A stretch of DNA of 64,000 nt, from assembly GCA_023634235.1 (NCBI GenBank), contig JAMKCF010000021.1:11605764-11669763 (forward strand), read 5' to 3'. This stretch comes from Pisaster brevispinus (lineage: Eukaryota; Echinodermata; Asteroidea; Forcipulatida; Asteriidae). Below the pieces are notes generated by a model. The model saw only the letters and a program-made list of their open reading frames with translations. It ran no database searches and was not told the DNA's origin. Position numbers and translations under genes: made by a program. Below, one piece after another: positions 25,970 to 37,900 of the stretch (within the stretch, counting starts at the first letter, position 1; the number at the start of each line of letters is the position of its first letter).

Positions 25970-28900
25970 ATGACGGCCCACTTCGTTGCTCCTGTAATCC
26001 AGGAGAACCCTACTGGTTGGGGGCCATGTGCAGTGCCGGAAAAGTTCAAAGATATCCCATATCAGCCATTTTCGAAAGGAGATAGGTTAGGAAAGGTGAG
26101 TGCTCTAAAAAATAATTCTGGAAAACAGTGTTCGCTCCGCTGGTAATCTGATTTTGTGTGGTTATACCATTCAGTCAGGTACCTGCGAATAATTACTAAT
26201 TAATCTGGCGCGGTACTTTTTTTTTATTTTAGGAGTGGTCACCTCTCACACTTCTTGCTAGCCCCACTTGTGTGGCCAAGCTTAATCCTTGGCCACACGT
26301 CCGGACCCATTTTTTCTTAAGCTTACCGAAAAAAAATTCAAGGAATCAAGGCGCATCCCCTACCCTTACGCTCGCTACGTACGTACGGGCTGGTCGGCGG
26401 TTAAAACCAGCGCAAATTGCGTTCACTCGCCTCATTTCTTTAGCTTGACCTGACCCTGGGTAGTGGGTGTTGTTTTGGATGTTGAAATAAATAAAGTTTT
26501 AAAAAGATATTGAAAGAAATAATTTGTCTATATTTCCTCCAATTTACTTCACTCGGTGTTTACTAACCGCGGCCATTTTGGATTGATTCCAACCGTGCCA
26601 ATCAATTCACGACGTCACCGACCGGCCGGGTTGTGGGTGGAGGGAGGGGTACCGGTCACTTCGGCACCTCGCAAACTCGGCACCCACAAACTCGGCACCT
26701 TGCAAACTCGGCACCCACAAACTCGGCACCTAGCAAACTCGGCACCCACAAACTCGGCACATGCACAAATACAAACTCGGCACCCACCACGAGCCCTCTG
26801 GCTTCTAGTTTGAGGCCTGCATTCTTATTTTATTTTCTGTTTTGTAAAACTGGATTCAAGAATACTTCTTCAAACAAATCGCTTTCTTTTGTTATGGATG
26901 GTTTAAAATATTTCATGAATGATGTAAATAAATGTGACTTTTTAATTGAATTGGAATGAGGAAGTTTTTAACTGTCAGGTAAAGTTGTCCGGCATTGTGT
27001 CCGGGGGGACAGATTCACCCACATGGTCAAAAAAGGTCACACTATCTCGGTTTTAAAACTATTTTCCCGCCACTTCCCAGTTATAATAACACAAGTGGAT
27101 ATAGTCCAGCACAGTTACCACATTTGGAATTGTATTATCACAAATACATTTTTCAAATTACAACAATTCAACAGATACAGCGTCACTGGATGGGATAGCA
27201 CCAACATAGTTTACTATCCATATCCTTCAAGAAACTTCAGAATGGTGCAAAGTTCTGCATTAAACTCCAAGAGTGATTTTAGGTTTCGACTTAGGCAAAA
27301 GTCTCGTGCAGAATCATAAATTAAAATATTTGTGGGACATTTTGTGATAGCGGTCAATTATGCCAGACGTAAACTTAACAAAAAAGGTAAAACATATTTT
27401 AAAATACATTAAATACGTTAATACGCATTAAGCATTCTTAACTATCTTTTGTTTAATTTAACATCTCCATGTGGGGTTTGACCTTTCTAGCGGTTTACAG
27501 AACAGGTGCCGAGATTGCTAGGTGCCGAGTTTGTTAGGCAAAAAAGGCCGGTGCCGAGTTTGTATGGTGCCGACATTCTTGGTGCCGAGTGGGTGCCGAG
27601 TTTGCAAGGTGCCGAGTTTGTGGGTGCCGAGTTTGCGAGGTGCCGAAGTGTCCGAAGTGTCCGGGATGCAATGGTTGCTTTATGTATCTGCTCCACCCAC
27701 AGCCCGGCTGTGGCACACGCCTGCCTGCGGATTCTGTACACAGCCTTGGATTAAGGCTATTCAAGCACAGACAACTTTTGCCGATAGAGGGTGATGTAGG
27801 GCAAAGTTCATTTAATTTGTTATCAATTTGCGTCGTCAACTGATCGTTGAACACGAGGGTTTCATTGCAAAAGAAGTTCTATAAAACCAATCCTCAAAAC
27901 AAACCACAAATCCATGAAAATGGTTGATGAAATAAAGTATTATTACGCGCAGAAATTAGGGGATAAGATCGCCCCAAAACGCAATTTTACAAACTTCACT
28001 ACCATGTTGTTTGGGGGTTTTTCTTCTCTTTTCTTTGTTTCACATTGAAAATTGTGTGCATTAAAACTTGTGGGCAAGTGAAAAAACTAATGCCACAGAT
28101 GAAAACTTGCGGGAAAAACTAAATTAAGGGAAACCCTTGCAATACTGGGCAGTGGGAAAAAATTATTTACCAATTGAATTGGAAAGTCTAATCATGCCAC
28201 CATCAAGAATTGGCTTGATGCTTTTGGGTGACTCGACGTCTTGTCTATTAACACAGCCAAATGCTACACAAAATGTCTCAGTTGCTACTCAAAAATCATC
28301 ATTTTTCTCTCCAATATTAGCAGTCAGTGTGCACAAACATATTTCAGTTTACAAAATTGCTGGACGAAATCTTTCCCTGGTCTTTGTCCCAGACAACTCA
28401 ATGGTTTCTTTTCCTATGAAAAAATGTTGAGCGCCCTCGCCAGTCATAAAAAAATATGGATCTAAATAGACTGAGTCCCTAAAGCTCCGCCCCTTTATGC
28501 ATTGACCAATCACAACCACAAACCTTGATTATTTTACATAATTTTACATATATTTATATTTCATACAGGCTTCAGATTGGACAGGATCTACCTATCAAGA
28601 CAAAAGATATTTTTAAATTTGGATCTAAATAGACCGAGTGCTTAAAGCTCCGCCCCTTTATGCATTGACCAATCACAACCACAAACCTTGATTATTTTAC
28701 ATAATTTAACATATATTTATATTTCATATAGGTTTCAGATTGGACAGGAGCTACCTATCAAGACAAAAGATATTTAGGTAAGAAAAACTGGAAGAAAAGA
28801 GTTTGTTACAATCCGGTATTTAGTATTTTCCTTTTTGAGTTTTAAAAATTAAACTCTGCTACTAATTTCCTTTCAGTGATGAATTTTGTTATCCCTGGCT

Positions 28901-31900
28901 TAAAATAAAATCTGTGGATAAATGAGATAACTGAGAAAGGTAAAAAATTTTAATAAAGCAATACTTGCTTGTTCGATATGAAAAGACTATAAGCGTTAAA
29001 ACTACATTCCAGGAATTGCGAGGAGGCCATGGTCTCTGTTGCCCGTGGTCTTGGCCTTGGTGCCACTTCAAAAGCGTCCCATCGACTTAAAATTAACCGA
29101 TGGAAGTGCCCTTTGTAATATAAAAATGGCCTTGCCCTCTCAAAGATGAAATTCCAGGCCTGTACGCTTTCTGATTCAACACGTTTGTTTCTTTTCTTTG
29201 ACTGTACACAGGCAAGTACTCTTCACAGTTTGGTTCCGGAAATCAATACACATACTACCATGAACAAGACGAGTCAACGTTCCAGCTGGTTGATACGACG
29301 CGCACCCAGAAGCCGATCTACATGCGCAACCGCATGCGCTTCACACAGGTACTTGCATTGGCACCTTCACATCGATTTGAAATTTCATACTTTTCTATGT
29401 TTTCATTTTAAAAAAAATTTTAGTCAGCTTGGTGAAGAAAATCTGCCATTTTTTTTTTTTTTTAGATATAAAGAAATCCTGCTTTTTCGATCCACTTCTC
29501 TAATGCTAAGAACACTGTTCAAAAAAGCTCTGTACAATCTAAACCCCAGGGGTTACCAAAAGGTAAAAATGCCACCACTTCAACATACCTCCTAAAGTTT
29601 GGATCCAAGTTTCAGACTTTTTTGTCAGCAACCTTTCAATGATGAAATAAGTTATCCCTGTCCGAGTAATTTAAAAATCTGTGGATAGAAATCTTATTCT
29701 GAGAAGCTAAATGAAGCTGATTGTTTCCTTAAGTGTGGATTAATTGAAATTTGATTCAATGTGCACACCTTCCAAAATGCCAGTGACCACCCCATCAAGT
29801 ATCCCCCCCCCCAATTTTGTAATTTTTTTTAAACCTCCACAAATTGGGTGCCTATTTATCAACCACACTTTCCTGGTATTTGCCTCCATAGGTCGATTTC
29901 ACAAAGCGCTAAGATTCATCTTAAGATGAGTTGTCAGTATCACCATAGTAATTTGTGACATCACACTTTGCTTAGCAATTAGGAGTGATTTGGAGTTAAG
30001 ATCAATCTTAACTCTTTGTGAAATCGAGCCCATGTCTCGTTTCATTGCCTGGGTGCCTTTTGAAATGCTGAGTAGAAAGTTGCATTTGGTGTGATTTTTT
30101 TTTCAAAGGAAAAAGTTCCGTTTTCCAAAGAATACTGAAAACCAGGCACCTCCAAGACGCATGTCATTGCCTTGGTCAGGGTTTTCTCCATGCACAAGCT
30201 AGCGTATCGAGCTGATACGTGCAAATTTTGGCAGATACGCAAAAAAAAAAAAATCACAAAGAGAAAACCATAAGGAATGCTCCAGATTGCACAGTAGGGC
30301 TTTTAAAACGAAGGTAAACACCAAGTAGAAAATATTCCAGGATGCCCCACAGTTTTGGTAAACCCTGGGAAGAACCCTGCTGGTGAAATGTTGAGTAGAA
30401 ATTTACATTTGTTGTGATTTTCCAAGGAAAATGTTCCATGGGATACTGCCTCGCCCTCGCAAGTACGAAATAGTACACCTGAAAACAGATGTTATTACAA
30501 AGTCCATAATATTTCCAATTTGATTGTCATTTGTATCAAATGTCTGAGGAGGTTTGAGGACTGTACATGTAGGCCCAAATAACAAATTGCTTATTCACTG
30601 GGTCAGTCATACCAATCAGAGAAAGTCCAATCATGCCGATGAGAAATGTAGTAAGAGAGGAGGATAGTGGAGGATTAAGTTCACCTTTGGGCAAGTTGAC
30701 CTAAGGAGTAAGGGTTAATGAACATTGGACCACCCCACCCCCACCCCTTCAAGGGAAAGGCCTCTAACAAGGGACCTGTGTGGTTGCAACGCCCTCGTGG
30801 TCTGTTGTCAGCTTTTTCCATAGGTTAAGAGGATTTATTTTGCATTATTTTGCATTTTTATCTAAGTGTTATTTACATGTCCAAGTATTGCTCGTGTTAA
30901 TTTAAGCTTATTCGTTTGCTTGATTACTTAAGCTTTATAATTTTGTTTCATCTACCATTGACAATTGACATACTGATTTTATACACAAAGGATGCTGGCA
31001 GAGTTTTGTCCTGCCCCCTCCTAACCAAATCACTGTCCCATGTTGGTTGACACCCCCTCTAGGACGTGTGGCATGGTCCAGATTAGGATATCAAGTCATA
31101 TGAGCTGACCAGTGTGTATGATGTATGATGTGGTTAAGACAATGAAAATATTAAAATATGTCAACATCTGCTGACAGCGGCCCACACTGCAGGTTTAACA
31201 CTCAGTCTGTTTTCATTTTTGCAGCAACGCACCATGCGTCGTGATCGTGAGCGTCGTGAACAACGGCAGCAGGTGAACATGCAGACGCTGACCAAGGCCC
31301 AGAAGGAGCGGCAACGACAGGTGCGCAGACTGCAGAAGCAATACGGCCGCGGCCGGCAGAAGTGGTCGGACAAGGGCAACAACCGGTTCTGGAAGTCTTC
31401 GGTAAGTCACCAAAAATTATGTTCACGTTTGCGCACAGACACTATTGGTTGGCAAACGCCATAGAGTTAAAAACTAGGCAGACGCACAAACGCGTATGCG
31501 TCATACCACCATCAGCTCCATAAAAAAGGTGCGAAGTTTTCTCATTTTGCCAACCAATAGCAACATGCGATGTGTAATTTACATATTTCATTGGAAGGGT
31601 CCATTGGGACGTATCTCAGGCTCCCTGTCACTCATAATTTTGAATGGCTCGAGATAAATGCTGATTTTGAATAAAAAAACCTTCATTTACATATGATTCT
31701 CTAAGGTGTTTTGTAAATGATTTGGACTCAACTCAACTGATGGCTAAGTCTTCAGGATGTGGGTTCGAATCCCAGTCATGACACTTGAGCAAGACACAGG
31801 GGTACCTGTGAGGGTAGAGATGGTTCTTGTGATTGAATTAGCTTGGTGTGCTCCATGTGTGGCAGCGCAGGCTGTATACTTCTAATGGAGCTGAAATGGT

Positions 31901-34900
31901 TTAAGGAATGAAATAAATGACCCAGAGACCAGGGGGTAATAATGAAGGAGCGCCATGAGCGTCACTGAGTGACGGATTTGAGTACTTTATGAGAAGCCAC
32001 TATTGTTATTAAATGTTGGAAAATGAGAGATACTCTTTGAGATCTTATCTTAAAAATTGTTTTTAATTCTCTCATGGTGCTAGAGTAAATATTCTCTGAT
32101 ACTTGTCACATTACACTCAAACAAAAACTGCATTCACATTAATCTGTGTACTTAAAATAAACACTAGTAGGTATTTGAAATAAATGACTTTTTTTTTTTC
32201 CTTGTTTAAATTTTGCACATTAGGGCCCTGTGAAGGCTCGTAGCGCCTCTGTCCAAGTCCGAGGGGAGTGGGAGGTAACGGAAGAGCTAGACTTTCCTCG
32301 TCTTAACAAGCTCCGCTACCCCGAAGCATCGGATCCAGAAGACTTGTGAGTATGACAACCACACAGCAGAAATTCTAGTTAAGCTAGTTGGTTTCTAATA
32401 GTTTTGGGTGGAAAAAATTTTTTTTTGATTGAAGCGGGACTTGAACCTGCGACCTCCGAGTTAACGTGTTGGCGCTCTACCAACTGAGCTATCTAGCTTT
32501 ATGTTGGCGGTCCCGATTTTGTCAATATCTTTGTTCGGGGCGCCAATCGGAAGCCATTTTACTTTTAATTTCTGTATAGCCAGGGATCACACCCAAGTTT
32601 CTGATCAAACCTGGGAAGCGGCAGCAGAGGGATCACCTTAAGGAGATGCGACTTTTTATTTCATCGTGTAGATGGGACAAGGATTTATCTCCTAAATTAG
32701 CGTTTATGTGAAACGCCAGTTTAAAAATGTCAAAAAGTCGCATCTCATGTGGAATAACCAAAATGTACACGCAAAGTCAATGGATGCTGAGATACTTCGT
32801 TGTTGCACGGAGTGTGTTCGCGTGAGAATTGAGTCACAACCTCGTTGCACCGACACAATATTTTGATCATTCCTGGCCTGTATTACAAACGAGACTGGTC
32901 ATCCATCAAACGATAAGATTCATGCTGAAGTTGCCGCTTCTCACATTCTAGGCACTCCATGATTCATGAAATGGAAAAGTGTAGAGGAAAAGAGCCCCTT
33001 GTGCACAATGCTGATTGAAAAAATTGTTGTGATTGAAAAATAAAAATGTGTACCTTTCAGTGATGAACTTAGTTATCCCTGTCTGAGAAATTTTACCCTC
33101 TGCGGATAGTTTGTACTTCTGAGACTGGTACAGAACGCACAGACTTTCAAATGTAGCAAACACTTTCGATGTGGAGTGAGAAGGGGTGTGATTTTTTCAG
33201 GATTGTCTCTTAATCTCATTGAGCCTCCAAAGTTTCTTGAAATAAGTCAAGAAGTCCTAAAAGGGCGAAAGACGTAGACCACACTGTGTCCAAACTTGAA
33301 GTTTTTTATTTCTGATAAGGCACAGAGTCTGTAAACTTCATGAGAGGTTGAGGTTCCGGGTTCAGAATAAGGAGGAAACCCAGACCAGTGGGCCATTTTC
33401 AGGAACTTTTGCATTCGTCAAATCTCATTCCTGAATTAGTGTTAAGGCATTTGTTGGGAGCTTTGAAATACTTTGCATCAAAGCTCCTTATCACCAGTCC
33501 TTTTTCATTGGGGCCTTTAGAGCATTTCCTGAAACAACAATAATTCCTTAGGCGTATGCAGCACCGGCAGCCAAATGAGTGCACTAGTCTCTACCCTCGC
33601 AGGTACCCGTTTACTCCTGTAAGTTTAGTGTCTTGCCGTGGGACGCAAGTGTCATGACTGGGACTCAAACCCCACACTCTTATGACGCTGCCATCAAGTC
33701 AGACGGTGAAAGATAGAAGCATCTGAGCAGTGAATGAATTTAGTTTTATCAGATTGTGTCATTTTTCTGTAGCCATCATAGCGCAACATGAAAGCTTCTA
33801 GTTCAGTCATGTGATTTCTTTGGGATTTTCCTGATTTCAAGATCTTCTCAAAACCTCCTTGAACCTTGAAATTTTCTCGAAAAAAGAAATCAGTGACAAA
33901 AGAGAGAAAGAAATAGTCCAAGTTGTGTCCAAACCTGCAGTTTTGTATTTCTGGTGATACACACAATCTGTAAACCTCCTGTCACATGTGAGAGATACTG
34001 GGTCTAGAATAAGGGACAACCTCCGGCCGCTAATCTTTTTTCAAGAAATTTCTCATACATCAAGTATCATCCCTACAAGTTGTAAATTCTTTTTTAAAAA
34101 TGGCATTTATGTTCAATAGTGACAAAGATTGGAGGAAGTTATGAGTTAATAAACCTGATTGAAGATGTACATTGAAGAATTTTAAAACTGAATGCAGATT
34201 TTTGCCTCTCTTTTTTTTTTTTTTACTTCAAACCCAAGAATTACCTGTGGAGAGATGGAGTACTATGACAAGACATTTGACAGGATAACGACAAAGTCTC
34301 AGCGGAGACTAGCAAGGGTCAACCGGATCTTCCACAAGGTCACCACAACAGATGACCCCATCATAAGAAAGGTACCAAAATGATCAATCATACTGAGCTT
34401 TTTATAACCTTGGGGAGAGATACGGACTTCCAATATCTTACCTCTTAATAAACACATAATTCATGCTACTTATGTTGGCCTTCTGTTAACCACTTCACGT
34501 TGTTGTTGGGTTTTTTTCAAGAGTATTTCAGAACTTTTTTGGAGCTCCTTAAGTAATCTATTTCCTTTGAAAACATTGTTGCCACAATGAAACCCTGACC
34601 TGACCAAGGAAAGGCAACAAAGTTTTTCATTATAAGTTCCGGGAGTTGACATTGTTGAGCAGGCATTCGTGAGCCCTGGCCAAAAATCTGCCCTGGTATG
34701 CTGGAATCTCGGAATGCTCAGACTTGCCTCCCATTGAGCCAAATACAATGATGAACTATGGCGTCACGCTGTCCATTCTTGTATGCCACCTTTGTACAGC
34801 AGGACAAAGGTCTGGAATGGGGGGGGGGGGGGTTACACAATAAACCCTTGGTTTTTCAAGGCAAGTTTTCCAGAACATGTTGTCACTCTTTGTACAAGTG

Positions 34901-37900
34901 AAACCTGCCTGTTTTCTTAGAAGTAATTAAGTTGCAATGGAAGCCCACTTCTTGAACCCAGTACCATTCAGTGATTGCAATGGAAGCCCACTTCTTGTAC
35001 CCAGTACCTTTCAGTAATTGCTCTGGAAGCCCACTTCTTTAAACCCAGTACCTTTCAGTGATTGCAATGGAAGCCCACTTCTTGAACCCAGTACCTTTCA
35101 ATGATTGCAATGGAAGCCCACTTCTTGAACCCAGTACCTTTCAGTGATTGCAATGGAAGCCCACTTCTTGAACCCAGTACCTTTCAGTGATTGCAATGGA
35201 AGCCCACTTCTTGAACCCAGTACCTTTCAGTGATTGCAATGAAAGCCCACTTCTTGTACCCAGTACCTTTCAGTGATTGCAATGGAAGCCCACTTCTTGT
35301 ACCCAGTACCTTTCAGTGATTGCAATGGAAGCCCACTTCTTGTACCCAGTACCTTTCAGTGATGATTAAAGTTATCCCTGTCTGAAAAAACTAAGTTTTA
35401 TCGATGTGGATTATCTAGGTATCTGAGAGCGGTACTGGAAGTACAGACGAGTTGTGGACGGACAGTAGTTGTATATAAGGGGCACATTGCCATCAAATCT
35501 CATAAAATTTTGCTGTTTGGAATTACTCCTTTAAGAGTTTTTCATGCACAAAAACAACCAGTGTGTTGTTATTAGTAAGTAGTGGTAAAAAACATAAACT
35601 TGCCTCCGGAAATACAGGCAGCAGAACAAATGGTGCGCAGAAGGCAACGTGCCGCTTTTCAGCTTTTTAGCTGAATTTCCTTGCTTTGGGGTTTCTCAAC
35701 TGTGCCATTGAAAACTAAAAAAACACAAATTATTCTTGAGCCAGGCGATTTCCTCATATTTTGACAAACTTTAGTTGCGTGCTTACTAATAAGGACCTGG
35801 ATAGTATCTGAATTTGTATAATGGAATATTTTGTCTCTTTTCCCCCTGCTTTCTTATCCAATGATGTAGTTGGCCGGCAAAGGCAAGGTGTTTGCCACTG
35901 ATATAATCTTGGCCACCCTGATGTGCTGTACTCGCTCTGTCTATTCCTGGGATATCGTCGTACAGGTGAGAAATAATCAAGAGACGATGCTCAAAAGTGT
36001 TTACATCAAACCCCCATTCTAGTTCACCAGGATAGCCCCCTTGCATATGACGTCACTAGCTTGAACAGCGCCCTCACTGAGGGCAAAGGTGAGATCTATC
36101 ATTGGCTGAGAGTTGTGCGTGGCGCGTACTTGCTTGCACATTTCTATTGTTTGACCTCGGCGATGGCCACCAATGCATGGGGGGTCTATTGAGTCAGAGC
36201 CCGGAAAGTTACGTCATCAAACATTTTTGGATTTTGACAAAATTGTACTAGAAGGGATCAAACGCGGTGGCAGTTTACACTGTTTTGACGTGAGGCTAGA
36301 GACTCGTAATTTTTTTTTCATGTTTTCAAAAAGACTCTGTCTATTTGAAAAATGAGTGAATCACAAAACTGACTTTGACCTTGGAGCCCCTCTTTCAATC
36401 CCAATTCTTGCAACATCTGACACTCCTTTAACTGTTACAGTCCCGATTCCTCCAAAATCCAATTGCACAATTGAAGGACTGAGAATGATTTGGGACGGCG
36501 GGCCTGTGTAACTTTTGCTCATCACAGGGTCGGACATTCCATTATCATCTAAGACCAAGCAACTTGGTGGGGAGTGACATAGGAGAATTTGTGGCGCACT
36601 GTAAACCAACAAATAAACAAACTGCTTACGCGGTATGACCAGGTGCAAGTATTGCAATATAACAACAGTTGTTTTGCCCTTGTTGTATGCTAGAGGTTGT
36701 CCATTGTTGTCATTCTCATTACTGTGTTTGTTTTGTCCCTTCAGCATGTTGGAGGCAAGCTCTTCTTTGACAAGAGAGATGACCCAGAATTCGGTGAGTT
36801 CCATTTTGGCAAGATACAGGAGATTGTAAAACTTGGATACGCTGACTGTGGTTCCGTAAATATTGAATATCCCGGGTATTTATGAATGTGTTTTTTTTTG
36901 TATTGTGTCTTCACAGATTTGCTGACGGTGAACGAGACGGCCGTTGAGACCCCTCAAGATGAGGGGAATCACATGAACTCGCCTCGTAACCTGGCCCTGG
37001 AAGCTACCTTCATCAACCACAACTTCTCCCAACAGTGTCTAAAAAAGGTGCGTCTTGCCAACACTAAAGACAGTCCTGTGTCTCGGCCAGGATTATTTGT
37101 CAAATCTCATTTTGCCCCGAGTGTTATTCCTTTTTGGCTAGTGTGCCCTCAGGAATGGTTGGGAATGATTGACATGTGTTTTAATAACAGCTATGATAAA
37201 TTTGCATAATTAATCCTTTGAAATTATGTTAATCAAGTTTAATTTGGAAAAATTGCACTACATTGTGACAGGCGTGATGTTCTTTTTACTTAGTCTGATT
37301 TCCGTTTGTTTTGTCCTCAGAATATCAGAAAAACTTTGATTAAATAGCCTGAAAGTCTGTTAAATGCTAAAACATATGTACATGTAGGTCAGCCCTTGTA
37401 CTAAAAAAAATATTCCTACAAATATCATGCCTGTTGAAAGTAATAGTTTGTAGAAAAACAATTTCGTCAGAAAAATTTATCTGAAACATTTTTTTTGTAA
37501 ATGCCAGTAAAATGTCATTTGTGCCCTCAACATTTTTAAAGAAACTTCTTCAACAAATAACTATGAATGTACTTACTATTTTCGTCCCAAAACAGAACGG
37601 AGAACGGTATAAGTTTGAACAATCCAACCCCTTCCAAGAAGATGACGAATCAGAGGTGGCCTCTGTCGGATATAGGTAAGTGAAGAAGAAATCGTCTTCA
37701 ATTCCTTCATCAAAAAAAGAGAGAAGTCTTTGTCACATTATTTTTTCGTGTTCTGTATGAAATGATTTAGTGAATCTGATGAAAGTATGATTTCGGTACA
37801 GTGGGACATGTATTTATCGGTAAGCTTATAATGTTGTGTTTTTATCCTGTTGTTAGGTCATTATAACATTTATTATGTTGTGTAATGTACACAAAAGTAC

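Larger units (their letters stand above)
26096..28731. other. EIF3D intron 1 content
   Basis: A 2.6-kb intron. Near its start (26569-26580) CGGCCATTTTGG is a YY1-like motif on the minus strand. The fold-back element (26620-27720) occupies its middle, and the tandem duplication of exon 2 ends it. The rest (27730-28450) shows nothing recognisable. Confidence 0.5.

Noticed and set aside
26556..27854. Open frames rich in repeated NSAPTNSAP residues
   Set aside because: They are translations of the CTCGGCACC arrays of the fold-back element.
32432..32500. A tRNA gene on the minus strand (GTT triplet)
   Set aside because: The A and B boxes are good, but the anticodon and acceptor stems do not pair and the base before the triplet is not T. 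Treated as a tRNA-derived repeat.
34932..35361. CRISPR-like array
   Set aside because: Units are directly contiguous with no unique spacers, and the DNA is a eukaryotic intron.
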